Assembly: GCF_007431345.1 (NCBI RefSeq) | Contig: NZ_CP041730.1 | Coordinates: 4,092,001-4,156,000, forward strand | Source: Chitinimonas arctica | GTDB taxonomy: Bacteria > Pseudomonadota > Gammaproteobacteria > Burkholderiales > Chitinimonadaceae | DNA length: 64,000 nucleotides | Direction of reading: 5' to 3' | Shown: positions 1 to 8,637 of the stretch, in pieces | Layout of the letters: each line of letters opens with the position of its first letter | How positions within the stretch are numbered: the stretch's first letter is position 1 | Notes under the pieces: model-generated | Seen by the model: the letters and a program-made list of their open reading frames with translations, nothing else | Told to the model about the DNA's origin: nothing | Database searches by the model: none | Position numbers and translations under genes: made by a program

Positions 1-1
1 T

Positions 2-1048
2 CCCGATTATCTGGAGAACATAGAAGAATTCAAGCTGTTGGCTGAAAGCAACGGCTATCAGGTCATGGCCATCATCCAGGGCAAGCGCCAGCGGCCCGAT
101 CCCAAGCTGTTCGCCGGTTCCGGCAAGGTGGAAGAAGTCGCGGCCAGCGTCGCCGCATTCGAGGCGGACACCGTGTTGTTCAACCATGCCTTGTCCGGCG
201 CGCAGGAGCGCAACCTGGAAAAGGCCTTGGAATGCCGCGTGTCCGACCGGGTCCGGGTGATCCTGGATATTTTCGGGCAGCGCGCCCGTTCCAACGAGGG
301 CAAACTGCAGGTCGAACTGGCTCAGCTGCAATATATGTCCACCCGGCTGGTACGCGGTTGGACCCACCTGGAGCGGCAGCGCGGCGCCACGGGTACGCGC
401 GGCGGTCCCGGCGAAACCCAGCTGGAGATGGACCGGCGCATGCTCAACGAACGGGTGAGCAAGCTCAAGGTCAAGCTGAAAGAGCTACAGCGGCACCGGG
501 ATACCCAGCGGCGCGCGCGTGAGCGCAGCAAACAGTTTTCCGTTTCGCTGGTAGGCTATACCAATGCCGGTAAATCGACCTTGTTCAACGCGCTGACGCA
601 CGAACGCACCTACGCGGCGGACCAGCTGTTCGCCACGCTGGATACCACCAGTCGCAAGCTATTTCTTGACCCGCAGCACTCTATCGTCTTGTCTGATACG
701 GTCGGTTTTATCCGCGACCTGCCGCATGGCCTGGTCGAGGCGTTTCGCGCCACCCTGGAAGAAACCATCCGCGCCGATCTGCTGCTGCATGTGGTCGATG
801 GCGCCAGCGAGACGCGCGAAGCACAGATCGAAGCAGTCAATATCGTGCTGAAGGAAATCGCCGCCGACGCGATCCCGCAGATCGTGATTTGGAACAAGAT
901 CGATCTCAAGGGTGGCGAACCCGCTGTCGAGCGGGACGAGTATGGTAGGATTCGCGCCGTCCGTATTAGCGCGAAAAACGGCCTGGGCCTGGATTTATTA
1001 CGACAGGTGCTGGTCGAATCAATGCCCGACTATTCAACGACGGAATAA
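2..1048 (+). CDS. hflX: GTPase HflX (5' end outside the window)
   Basis: The reading frame is open from the first bases, so the N-terminus is missing. HflX is a ribosome-associated GTPase that splits or rescues stalled ribosomes in the cytoplasm. Visible are the HflX N-terminal domain, with the conserved stretches HALSGAQERNLEKAL and EGKLQVELAQL, the family signature GGPGETQLEMDRR, a basic coiled-coil linker, and the G domain: G1 GYTNAGKST, G3 DTVGF and G4 NKID. It is followed after 7 bp by hflK, the usual hflX-hflK-hflC arrangement. In this lineage hfq normally precedes it, which would lie outside the window. Identification is firm. Confidence 0.97.
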   Translation, partial: PDYLENIEEFKLLAESNGYQVMAIIQGKRQRPDPKLFAGSGKVEEVAASVAAFEADTVLFNHALSGAQERNLEKALECRVSDRVRVILDIFGQRARSNEGKLQVELAQLQYMSTRLVRGWTHLERQRGATGTRGGPGETQLEMDRRMLNERVSKLKVKLKELQRHRDTQRRARERSKQFSVSLVGYTNAGKSTLFNALTHERTYAADQLFATLDTTSRKLFLDPQHSIVLSDTVGFIRDLPHGLVEAFRATLEETIRADLLLHVVDGASETREAQIEAVNIVLKEIAADAIPQIVIWNKIDLKGGEPAVERDEYGRIRAVRISAKNGLGLDLLRQVLVESMPDYSTTE

Positions 1049-1055
1049 AGCCAAT

Positions 1056-2228
1056 ATGTCGCAAGACCCGCAGTGGGGCCGCCGAGGCAAGGACGGTCCG
1101 CCCGATCTGGACGAAATCATTCGCCAGTTCACCAATAAGCTCAAACAGTTCTTCGGTGGCAAGCCCGGCCGCCCGGCCGATGCTGGCCCGAACCCCCCGC
1201 ATGACGGCCGCGCCATGGCTGGCGGCATTGGCGCCGTGCTGGGTGTGGTGGCGGTACTGTGGGCAGCCAGCGGCTTCTATGTTGTCGATGCGCGCGAAGA
1301 AGCCGTGGTGCTGCGCTTTGGCCGCTATGTGCAGACGACCGATCCGGGTCTGCATTGGCATATGCCGTGGCCGATCGAGCAGCGCGAGATCGTCAAGATG
1401 TCCGAGGTGCGTTCCGTGGAAGTAGGCTTCCAGGGCAGCACCAAGAACCGCCTGCCCGATGAATCGCTGATGCTGACGCAGGACCAGAACATCATCGATA
1501 TGCAGCTGGAAGTCCAATACGACATCAAGGACGCCAAGGCCTTTGTCTTTAACAATGTTGCCGATGGCGACGCCCGCGACATCGTCAAGCAGGCTGCCGA
1601 AACCTCCATCCGCGAAATCGTCGGCCGCAACAAGGTCGATTTTGTGCTGAACGAAGGACGTGGCCAGGTTGCCGCCGATGCGACGCGCTTGATTCAAAAC
1701 TTGCTCGATAGCTATGGCGCCGGTATTCGCATCAGCCGTATCAATATCAATGACGTACAGCCGCCGGAAGAAGTGCAGGCCGCGTTCGCCGATGCCGTGA
1801 AGGCCGGCCAGGACAAGGTCAAGCAGACCAACGACGGTACCGCCTATTCCAACGATGTGGTGCCCAAGGCGCGCGGTAACGCGGCCCGGCTGTTGCAGGA
1901 GGCGGAAGGCTACAAGCGTCGGGTGATTGCCGAAGCCGAGGGTAATGCCTCGCGTTTCAGCCAGGTGGTCGCCGAGTACAGCAAGGCGCCGCAAGTGACA
2001 CGGGATCGCATGTACCTCGACACCATGCAGGAAATCATGAGCAACAGTTCCAAGGTATTGGTCGATCAGAAGGCCGGTAGCGGCAACCTGCTTTACCTGC
2101 CCCTGGATAAGCTGATGCAATTGTCCGGCCCTGGCCCCGCCACGGCCGAAATACCCGCCGGCGGCGAAACCCCCGCTGTCCGCCTGAAGTCCGAAGCCGC
2201 CAATCGCGGCGATAGGGAGGGGCGTTGA
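1056..2228 (+). CDS. hflK: FtsH protease modulator subunit HflK
   Basis: Encodes 390 residues, a usual length for HflK. With HflC it forms a large inner-membrane SPFH/band-7 cage around the FtsH protease. The start chosen is the ATG 7 bp after hflX, giving MSQDPQWGRRG; a longer in-frame extension inside hflX lacks HflK character. A glycine- and basic-rich N-terminus precedes one membrane segment (about residues 50-70, ending GFYVVDAREEAVVLRFG). The prohibitin/band-7 domain follows, then an Ala/Glu-rich helical region (ARLLQEAEGYKRRVIAEAEG). hflC starts 1 bp after its stop, so the two are translationally coupled. Confidence 0.97.
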   Translation: MSQDPQWGRRGKDGPPDLDEIIRQFTNKLKQFFGGKPGRPADAGPNPPHDGRAMAGGIGAVLGVVAVLWAASGFYVVDAREEAVVLRFGRYVQTTDPGLHWHMPWPIEQREIVKMSEVRSVEVGFQGSTKNRLPDESLMLTQDQNIIDMQLEVQYDIKDAKAFVFNNVADGDARDIVKQAAETSIREIVGRNKVDFVLNEGRGQVAADATRLIQNLLDSYGAGIRISRININDVQPPEEVQAAFADAVKAGQDKVKQTNDGTAYSNDVVPKARGNAARLLQEAEGYKRRVIAEAEGNASRFSQVVAEYSKAPQVTRDRMYLDTMQEIMSNSSKVLVDQKAGSGNLLYLPLDKLMQLSGPGPATAEIPAGGETPAVRLKSEAANRGDREGR

Positions 2229-2229
2229 T

Positions 2230-3099
2230 ATGAACCGTCTTGTTTCCGCCGTTGTGATCGTCTTGCTGGGCTTGCTGGTGCTCAGCATGAGCGTGTTTAC
2301 CGTTGACCAGCGTCAATCGGCCATGGTGTTCCAGCTGGGTGAAGTGGTGCGCGTGGTGAAGGAGCCGGGGATCAAGTTCAAGGTGCCTTTGCTGCAATCG
2401 GTGCGTTACTTCGATCGCCGCATCCTCACCATGGATGCCGAAAGCCCGGAGCGCTTCAACACCATCGAAAAGAAAAACGTCCTGGTCGATAGCTATGTGA
2501 AGTGGCAAGTCATCGACGTCGAGCAGTATTACAAGAGCGTGGGCGGCAACGAACGTACCGCTTCCGCCCGTCTGCGCAAGACCGTCAACGATGTACTGCG
2601 GGCCGAATTCGGCAAGCAGACGGTGCAGGATGTGATCTCCGGCAAGCGCGACGAAGTGATGGAGATCGTGGGTCAGGTCGCCGACGCCGATGCGCGCAAG
2701 ATTGGTGTGCATATTGTCGATGTGCGGCTGAAGCGGGTCGATTTTCCCGACGATATCAGCAACGCCGTGTATGAGCGGATGATCTCGGAACGCAAGACCG
2801 TGGCCAGCCAATTGCGCTCGGAAGGTTCGGCCGAAGCGGAAAAGATCCGTGCGGATGCCGATCGCCAGCGTGAAATCATCATCGCCGATGCTTTCAACAA
2901 GGCTCAGCAGCTCAAGGGTGAAGGCGACGGTAAAGCGGCCAGTATCTATGGTGCGGCCTATGGCCAGAATCCCGAGTTCTATGCTTTCTATCGCAGCCTG
3001 GAAGCTTACAAGAAGACCTTCAAGTCGAAGTCGGACGTGATGGTGCTGGAACCCAGCTCGGCATTTTTCAAGTACATGAAGGACCCACGAGCGAAGTGA
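2230..3099 (+). CDS. hflC: FtsH protease modulator subunit HflC
   Basis: Encodes 289 residues, typical of HflC. It has an N-terminal membrane anchor (about residues 4-22) followed by the opening VDQRQSAMVFQLGEV of the band-7/SPFH domain. The long charged helix SEGSAEAEKIRADADRQRE and a C-terminal segment ending FKYMKDPRAK are also present. It is the partner of HflK in the periplasm-facing complex that modulates FtsH. It is the last gene of the hflXKC unit: a rho-independent terminator follows 30 bp after the stop. Confidence 0.97.
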   Translation: MNRLVSAVVIVLLGLLVLSMSVFTVDQRQSAMVFQLGEVVRVVKEPGIKFKVPLLQSVRYFDRRILTMDAESPERFNTIEKKNVLVDSYVKWQVIDVEQYYKSVGGNERTASARLRKTVNDVLRAEFGKQTVQDVISGKRDEVMEIVGQVADADARKIGVHIVDVRLKRVDFPDDISNAVYERMISERKTVASQLRSEGSAEAEKIRADADRQREIIIADAFNKAQQLKGEGDGKAASIYGAAYGQNPEFYAFYRSLEAYKKTFKSKSDVMVLEPSSAFFKYMKDPRAK

Positions 3100-3129
3100 T
3101 CGGCTTGTGAGATAATGCGTTGCCTGCAT

Positions 3130-3160
3130 AGGCCCTCGCGCTCCTTGCCGAGGGCCTCTT
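3130..3160 (+). terminator. terminator after hflC
   Basis: A perfect 9-bp stem, AGGCCCTCG (3130-3138) with CGAGGGCCT (3149-3157), is followed by a short pyrimidine stretch. It lies 30 bp past the hflC stop and closes the hflXKC unit. Confidence 0.75.
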
Positions 3161-3205
3161 GCTGTGACCGACACCTCTTAGTGGCGTAAAGCCTCGCCGA
3201 AATCG

Positions 3206-3245
3206 GCCGACCTGGCATAGCGGATAACCGTTATGCCAGGTCGGC
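3206..3245. repeat. 40-bp near-perfect hairpin upstream of hisZ
   Basis: The arms GCCGACCTGGCATA (3206-3219) and TATGCCAGGTCGGC (3232-3245) are perfectly complementary. Pairing continues inward through a G-T pair and CGG/CCG to an ATAA tetraloop, giving about 18 pairs. No T-run follows on either strand, so it is not a plain terminator. It ends 50 bp before the hisZ start and could be a leader hairpin, a regulatory site or a dispersed palindrome. Confidence 0.8.
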
Positions 3246-3295
3246 TGCTGAACGGAACATGATTGCTGGCACGCTTCGCGTCCCGGCCTGCACCT

Positions 3296-4450
3296 ATGCG
3301 TAACTGGATACTGCCCGAAAATATCGCCGACCTGCTGCCGCCAGAAGCGCGCCGCGTGGAGACCTTGCGTCGTGCGTCGCTCGACCTGATCGCCAGCTTC
3401 GGCTACGAACTGGTTCAGCCGCCGTTGATCGAGTATGTCGATTCGCTGCTGACCCGGCAGGATAACGCGCTGGACCTCAAGACCTTCAAGCTGACCGACC
3501 AGCTCAGTGGCCGGCAGTTGGGACTGCGCGCCGATATCACGCCGCAAGTAGCGCGCATCGACGCGCACCTGCTCAACCGCCAAGGCGTGGCACGGCTGTG
3601 TTACGCCGGCGCGGTGGTACACACCCAGCCCGACGGCGTGATGGCTGCGCGTGAACCCTTGCAGCTGGGCGCGGAAATCTACGGCTATGCCGGCGTGGCC
3701 GCCGACGTGGAAATCGTCGAGCTGATGCGCGAATGCCTGAAACTGGCCGATATCGGCCATGTGCACCTGGACATCGGCCATATCGGCTTGTTCCTGGCGC
3801 TGGCCGATGCGGCGGGATTGAGCGGCGACACGCGCGAAGCGGTATTCAGCGCTATCCAGCAAAAGGATGTGCCCACGCTCAGCGGCCTGGTTGCCGACCT
3901 GCCCACCGAACTACGCACCGGTTTGATCGCGCTGCCTAGCCTGTATGGCGATCAAAGCGTGCTGGAACGCGCGGCCGCCGCCTTGCCCAAGCTGGGTGGT
4001 ATCGTCACCGCCTTGGCGCAACTGGAACAATTGACCGAAGCATTGGCCGCCCGTGGCATCCAGCCGAATTTCGATCTGGCCGAACTGCGTTCCGGTTATT
4101 ACCATACCGGCCTGGTATTCGCCGCCTATGCCGAGGGCTGGGCCAATGCCGTGGCCAGGGGCGGGCGCTATGACCACGTGGGCGAGCAATTTGGACGTTC
4201 GCGCCACGCCACCGGCTTCAGCCTGGACCTGAAAGAACTGGCCTGGCGCTTGCCGGCCGCGCCGGCGCGGCCCGCCATTCTGGCGCCCAATGTTTTCGAT
4301 GCGCGCCTGGCCGACACTATCCGTGCGCTGCGCCTGGCCGGCGAGACCGTGGTGGTCCGCCTGGGCGAGATTGTCGATGTCGAAGAGCTTCATGCCGACC
4401 GCGAGCTGCTGCTATCGGAAGGCGCGTGGCGCGTTCAAGCGCTATCGTAG
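3296..4450 (+). CDS. hisZ: ATP phosphoribosyltransferase regulatory subunit HisZ
   Basis: Encodes 384 residues. The start is the ATG of MRNWILPENIADLLP; an 11-codon upstream extension is not conserved-looking. HisZ is a histidyl-tRNA-synthetase paralogue that lacks the C-terminal anticodon-binding domain and serves as the regulatory and activating subunit of short-form HisG in the first step of histidine biosynthesis. Class II synthetase-like motifs are visible: GYELVQPPLIEY (motif 1 region), LRADITPQVARI and CYAGAVVHTQP (motif 2 region), and ARGGRYDHVG with ATGFSLDL (motif 3 region). No HisG is nearby. Its position just before purA is common in Betaproteobacteria. Confidence 0.95.
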   Translation: MRNWILPENIADLLPPEARRVETLRRASLDLIASFGYELVQPPLIEYVDSLLTRQDNALDLKTFKLTDQLSGRQLGLRADITPQVARIDAHLLNRQGVARLCYAGAVVHTQPDGVMAAREPLQLGAEIYGYAGVAADVEIVELMRECLKLADIGHVHLDIGHIGLFLALADAAGLSGDTREAVFSAIQQKDVPTLSGLVADLPTELRTGLIALPSLYGDQSVLERAAAALPKLGGIVTALAQLEQLTEALAARGIQPNFDLAELRSGYYHTGLVFAAYAEGWANAVARGGRYDHVGEQFGRSRHATGFSLDLKELAWRLPAAPARPAILAPNVFDARLADTIRALRLAGETVVVRLGEIVDVEELHADRELLLSEGAWRVQALS

Positions 4451-4528
4451 GCACGGAAGGTCTATCCTGTTTCTATCCCGTCGCGGCAACGCGGCGATCA
4501 AGCAATCTGAGTAATAAAGGGAATATCC

Positions 4529-5824
4529 ATGAGCCGTAACGTCGTGGTGATCGGCACCCAGTGGGGTGACGAAGGCAAGGGCAAGATCGTTGATTGGTTG
4601 ACCGATCATGCCGATGCCGTGGTGCGTTTTCAGGGCGGCCACAATGCCGGCCATACGCTGGTGATCGGCGGCAAGAAGACGGTTCTACGTCTGATTCCGT
4701 CCGGCATCCTGCACGCCGGCAAGGCCTGCTTTATCGGTAACGGCGTGGTGATCTCGCCGGAAGCGCTGCTGAAGGAAATCGACGAGCTGGAAACCGCCGG
4801 CATCGATGTCGCCAGCCGTTTGAAGATCTCGGAAGCCTGTCCCCTGATCCTGCCTTACCACGTCGCCATCGACCAGGCGCGCGAAGCGGCCAAGGGCGAT
4901 AAGAAGATCGGCACCACCGGCCGTGGCGTGGGCCCCGCCTACGAAGACAAGGTCGCGCGCCGCGCCATCCGCATCCAGGACCTGTTCTTCCCGGACCGCC
5001 TGGCCGCCAAGCTGGGCGAAAACCTGGCCTACTACAACTTCCTGCTCAAGGAATACTTCAAGGTCGAGCCGGTCGATTTCCAGTCCACCCTGGAAAACAC
5101 CCTGCGTCTGGCCGAGCGCATCAAGCCCATGGTGGCCGATGTGTCGCGTACCTTGCATGACCTGGACAAGGCCGGCAAGCCGTTGCTGTTCGAAGGCGCC
5201 CAGGGCACCCTGCTCGATATCGACCACGGGACTTATCCCTACGTCACCTCCAGCAACTGCGTGGCCGGTGCTGCCGCCCCTGGCGCCGGTGTGGCACCAC
5301 AGATGCTGCATTATGTACTGGGTATCGTGAAGGCTTATACCACCCGAGTCGGTTCCGGTCCGTTCCCCACCGAGCTGTTCGACGATGTCGGTAGCGGCCT
5401 GGCCCAGCGCGGCAACGAATTCGGTTCGGTCACCGGCCGCCCGCGCCGTTGCGGCTGGTTCGACGCGGCTGCACTGAAGCGCTCGATCCAGATCAATGGC
5501 GTGTCCGGTCTGTGCGTCACCAAAATGGACGTGATGGACGGCATCGACACCATCAAGCTGTGTACCGGTTACCGTATCAACGGCGAAGTGGCCGATATCC
5601 TGCCGGTAGGCGCGGAAGAACTGTCGGGCTGCTCGCCGATTTATGAAGAGCTGCCTGGCTGGAGCGAATCGACCTTCGGTGTGAAGCGTTACGAGGACCT
5701 GCCGCTCAACGCCCGCAAATACTTGCAGCGCATCAGCGAAGTGACCGGCGCACCGATCGATATCATCTCGACCGGACCGGATCGCGAAGAAACCATCGTG
5801 CTGCGGCATCCGTTCCAGCACTAA
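4529..5824 (+). CDS. purA: adenylosuccinate synthetase
   Basis: Encodes 431 residues, the normal length. It catalyses GTP-dependent condensation of IMP and aspartate to adenylosuccinate, the first committed step to AMP. The P-loop GDEGKGK carries catalytic Asp14, and GGHNAGHT carries His42. TTGRGVGPAYEDK, the TSSNCVAG loop and the C-terminal KMDVMDG (base recognition) and STGPDREE segments are all present. The Shine-Dalgarno AAAGGGAAT precedes the ATG. A rho-independent terminator follows directly. Identification is firm. Confidence 0.98.
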   Translation: MSRNVVVIGTQWGDEGKGKIVDWLTDHADAVVRFQGGHNAGHTLVIGGKKTVLRLIPSGILHAGKACFIGNGVVISPEALLKEIDELETAGIDVASRLKISEACPLILPYHVAIDQAREAAKGDKKIGTTGRGVGPAYEDKVARRAIRIQDLFFPDRLAAKLGENLAYYNFLLKEYFKVEPVDFQSTLENTLRLAERIKPMVADVSRTLHDLDKAGKPLLFEGAQGTLLDIDHGTYPYVTSSNCVAGAAAPGAGVAPQMLHYVLGIVKAYTTRVGSGPFPTELFDDVGSGLAQRGNEFGSVTGRPRRCGWFDAAALKRSIQINGVSGLCVTKMDVMDGIDTIKLCTGYRINGEVADILPVGAEELSGCSPIYEELPGWSESTFGVKRYEDLPLNARKYLQRISEVTGAPIDIISTGPDREETIVLRHPFQH

Positions 5825-5831
5825 GCCTGTC

Positions 5832-5856
5832 AACGCCCGGTCCTGCCGGGCGTTTT
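5832..5856 (+). terminator. terminator after purA
   Basis: Stem AACGCCCGG (5832-5840) pairs with CCGGGCGTT (5846-5854) around loop TCCTG, followed by a T-run to 5856. It begins 8 bp past the purA stop. Confidence 0.9.
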
Positions 5857-5872
5857 CGTATGAGAAAGCCGT

Positions 5873-6631
5873 ATGACCGTACTGTCCGTCAATATCAACA
5901 AGATTGCCGTGCTGCGTAATTCCCGCGGCGACACATTGCCCAGCGTGGCGCAAGCCGCCACGACCTGCCTGGGAGCCGGTTGCGGCGGCATTACCGTACA
6001 TCCGCGCCCCGATCTGCGCCATATCCGGCCGGACGATGTGCGCACGCTGGCCAAGCTGCTGCGCGGCGGCGCCGCCGAGTTCAATATCGAAGGCAATCCT
6101 TTCGCGCCGGCACGCGATAGCTACCCGGGCCTGCTGGAACTGTGCGCCGAAGCCGGCGCCCAGCAAGCCACCCTGGTGCCGGATGCCGACGGCCAGATCA
6201 CCTCGGACCATGGCTTCGATCTGCTGAAGGACGCCCAGCGGCTCAAGCCCTTGATACGCGAACTCAAAGCCGCCGGTTGTCGGGTCAGCCTGTTCATGGA
6301 TGCCGATTCCGCGCATATCGAGCATGCCGCCGAGATCGGCGCCGACCGCATCGAAATCTACACCGGGCCATTCGCCCATGCTTTCGAAGCGGGAGATTGC
6401 GGGCGCGAACTGGATCTATGTGCCAAGGCGGCCGAACGCGCCCAGGCCGTGGGCTTGGCGGTCAATGCCGGGCATGACCTGAACCAGGCCAATCTGGGCG
6501 TGTTCCTCCGCACCGTGCCCAATGTGGCGGAAGTATCGATTGGCCATGCCTTGATCGGCGAGGCGATTTATGACGGTTTGGCGCCGACGGTGCGCAAATA
6601 CCTGGCAGTGATAGCGGCCGCGCGGGGCTAA
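5873..6631 (+). CDS. pdxJ: pyridoxine 5'-phosphate synthase (divergent type)
   Basis: Encodes 252 residues, slightly longer than the usual 240 or so. PdxJ condenses 3-amino-2-oxopropyl phosphate with deoxyxylulose 5-phosphate to make pyridoxine phosphate. The TIM-barrel landmarks are present: N-terminal LSVNINKIAVLRNSRG, HPRPDLRHI, EFNIEGNP, SLFMDAD, IEIYTGPFAHAF and AVNAGHDLNQ. Classical PdxJ has VNIDHVATLRQARG and HLREDRRHI, so this is the alternative subfamily, resembling the form I associate with Bacteroidetes. It starts 17 bp after the purA terminator and probably has its own or read-through transcription. Confidence 0.9.
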   Translation: MTVLSVNINKIAVLRNSRGDTLPSVAQAATTCLGAGCGGITVHPRPDLRHIRPDDVRTLAKLLRGGAAEFNIEGNPFAPARDSYPGLLELCAEAGAQQATLVPDADGQITSDHGFDLLKDAQRLKPLIRELKAAGCRVSLFMDADSAHIEHAAEIGADRIEIYTGPFAHAFEAGDCGRELDLCAKAAERAQAVGLAVNAGHDLNQANLGVFLRTVPNVAEVSIGHALIGEAIYDGLAPTVRKYLAVIAAARG

Positions 6632-6769
6632 GCAAGGGCCATTAACCGTAGTTAAATTCAGGTACGGCGGAAACAGGCGGCTGCGCGGCCTGGAAAGGGT
6701 ATGTTAAACTATGGTTGTTTGTTAATAACAATCATGGTTTATTTAACCTTTTGAGGTGGAAAGTAAGAT

Positions 6770-7516
6770 ATGCAGTCTACAAACCACGTGATGGCCGTTT
6801 TGATCAGCACTATCGCAGGCATGGCCCAGGCGGCGACACTGGGTCAAGTCATCGATAGCTTCCCGCAGCCGCAATGCGCCAATGTCTTGCCGATGGTGCT
6901 AACCATGGGGGATACGCCTACATCGCCAAGCTTCGTGTGGGGGCAGCAATGGACGGGTACAGGTGCGCCGGCATTTCGGACGCTGAACGCCGGTTCAAAT
7001 ACGGCCTATACCCCTGGCCTGGATGCCACGAGCAATCAGCCCGTTGAAATTCGTCCTCAGCTGCAAAATGGCGGTGACGTGATCAACGGCGGTATCGGCC
7101 TGAACGGCTACATCGATGGCCAGTTCGTGAACAACATTACGATGCTCGCGCCTACCCAGCGCCATTACCTGAGCGCAAGACTGTGGGAAATGAATCCCGC
7201 CGCGCCCTGGAGCGTAAAAACCTATATGCAATTCAACGGCACGCTGGGATTCGAGACCGTATCCGATGCGGAACCGCCACTGCGGGATCGCAAGGTTAAA
7301 GAGCTGCAATATTTCCCGCAATTCAATGGCTATCCAGGTGCATACCAGGAAACGGTATTTTCCGGCTTCCTTGCCAAGGGGACTTATTTCCTGACGACCG
7401 ATTTTTATACCATCGGACATTGGTTCAGCACGGTTAAGGGAAAAAGCTACTGTGGTAAGGGATTCCGCAACCGAATCTACTCGGGCCACGCAGTCAACCC
7501 GGTAAACATCCGTTAA
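6770..7516 (+). CDS. secreted protein of unknown function
   Basis: Encodes 248 residues with an N-terminal Sec signal peptide (hydrophobic MAVLISTIAGMAQAA, cleavage likely after AQA). The mature part is rich in Asn, Gly, aromatic residues and beta-prone segments. It has two cysteines, one near the mature N-terminus (QPQCANVLP) and one near the C-terminus (KSYCGKGF), that could pair. I do not recognise a family. The Shine-Dalgarno GAGGTGGAAAG sits before the ATG, and the upstream 140 bp are A+T-rich with an imperfect palindrome around 6711-6735 that may hold its promoter. It stands alone, with no operon partner. Confidence 0.7.
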   Translation: MQSTNHVMAVLISTIAGMAQAATLGQVIDSFPQPQCANVLPMVLTMGDTPTSPSFVWGQQWTGTGAPAFRTLNAGSNTAYTPGLDATSNQPVEIRPQLQNGGDVINGGIGLNGYIDGQFVNNITMLAPTQRHYLSARLWEMNPAAPWSVKTYMQFNGTLGFETVSDAEPPLRDRKVKELQYFPQFNGYPGAYQETVFSGFLAKGTYFLTTDFYTIGHWFSTVKGKSYCGKGFRNRIYSGHAVNPVNIR

Positions 7517-7608
7517 TCGTGCTGCCATTGCGGCCATCTCTGTTAAAAGACCCTGGATCGTCGCACGGGTCTTTGCCAGAATGAAGGCAATCGCATAGGG
7601 TTAGCACC

Positions 7609-8206
7609 ATGATCAGCTTCCGCATCCAGTCCCTCGACGCATCCACCCTGGCTGGACTTTGCCGGCCTGGTTGAACGCCATAATGGCGTCTGGGGCGGTT
7701 GCTGGTGCATGGGTTTTCATCCGGAAGGCGTGGGCCGCGGTAAGACCGCGGCACAGAACCGGTCCGAAAAGACCTGCCGAGTCCGTGAAGGACGCGCCCA
7801 TGCCGCCCTGGTATACGACGGCACAACCTTGGCAGGCTGGTGCCAATTCGGTCCCCCGGAGGAGCTTCCCCGCATCAAGCATCAGCGCGCTTATCGCGCG
7901 GGCTGTACCCAGCTGCCTGATTGGCGGATCACCTGTTTTTTCGTGGACAAAGCCTATCGCGGTAAGGGTGTTGCAAGTGCGGCGCTCCAAGGTGCCTTGC
8001 AGGAAATCGCTCGTCTCGGCGGCGGGGTGGTGGAAAGCTACCCGGAAGATGTGGCAGGCAGGGCGGTTTCCTCATCTTTCCTTCATAACGGCACCGTGTC
8101 GATGTTCGAGCAACAAGGCTTCACGAAAACTCTCCGCCTGGGAAAAAATCATTGGGTGGTTTCTCGGCGCCTGCGCTTGGACGGCGAACTGGAAATGGGT
8201 ATTTAA
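7609..8206 (+). pseudogene. GNAT-family N-acetyltransferase, frameshifted
   Basis: The start codon at 7609 opens MISFRIQSLDAST in one frame, which runs into a stop within a few codons. The rest of the protein continues in the next frame as DFAGLVERHNGVWGGCWCMGFHPEG through to 8206. Removing one C from the CCC at 7646-7648 restores a continuous reading (SLDASTWLDFAG). The downstream part has GNAT features: the acetyl-CoA-binding motif VDKAYRGKGVASAAL and the late segment MFEQQGF. It is either a recent single-base pseudogene or a sequencing error; the second part alone has an internal ATG at 7709. Confidence 0.75.
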
Positions 8207-8637
8207 AATCTTATTATTAGATTCCACCATCGCTCGGTGGAATGTCTTGCCGCATGGCCCGGAATCCGGCTCCAACAGCGTCAGCTGTCCACATCCCTTG
8301 TGGACAAGCAGAGGTATAAGTCAGGAATAAGTCAGCTAAAGCCTTGGCAGAACGCTGATTGTCCGTTGCTGCCTGTTTTTTAAGCATGGTGCGCCAAGGG
8401 TAGGCTGTACAGCGAAGACTTGCGATATAATTCGCGCCATTTTGTCTCGTCCTCGGTAAGGCAACGACCGAGGCAGCGAGTGCAATCTGTTAAATTCGAC
8501 GGGATCCCGCTGACGTAAATAAGCGGGCAATCCTTGCTGGATCTGATCATTATTCAGTAGTGACGCCTTGGTGGAATGCCTTGCAGAAGGCATTGGAATC
8601 GTATATTCCAAGGTGGAGATAAAAAGGGAAATCAGGA
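8207..8637. other. intergenic region with hairpins and a promoter-like site
   Basis: About 430 bp without a convincing gene. It holds a hairpin with arms TTCCACC (8222-8228) and GGTGGAA (8236-8242), a perfect TATAAT at 8426-8431 with no clear -35, and a second hairpin, CCTCGGT (8451-8457) with ACCGAGG (8467-8473). The site and second hairpin could belong to a short leader or RNA. An antisense reading frame at 8336-8611 has no supporting signals. Confidence 0.5.

Noticed and set aside
966..2288. A 440-codon open frame antisense to hflK
   Set aside because: hflK is a clear conserved gene; the antisense frame is open only because of high G+C and codon bias, and it has no recognisable motif or ribosome-binding site.
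4685..6379. A 564-codon open frame antisense to purA and pdxJ
   Set aside because: Both plus-strand genes are certain, and the frame crosses the purA terminator; composition is that of a shadow frame.
8336..8611. A 91-codon minus-strand frame in the intergenic region
   Set aside because: No ribosome-binding site and no protein-like pattern; it runs across a TATAAT site and a hairpin.
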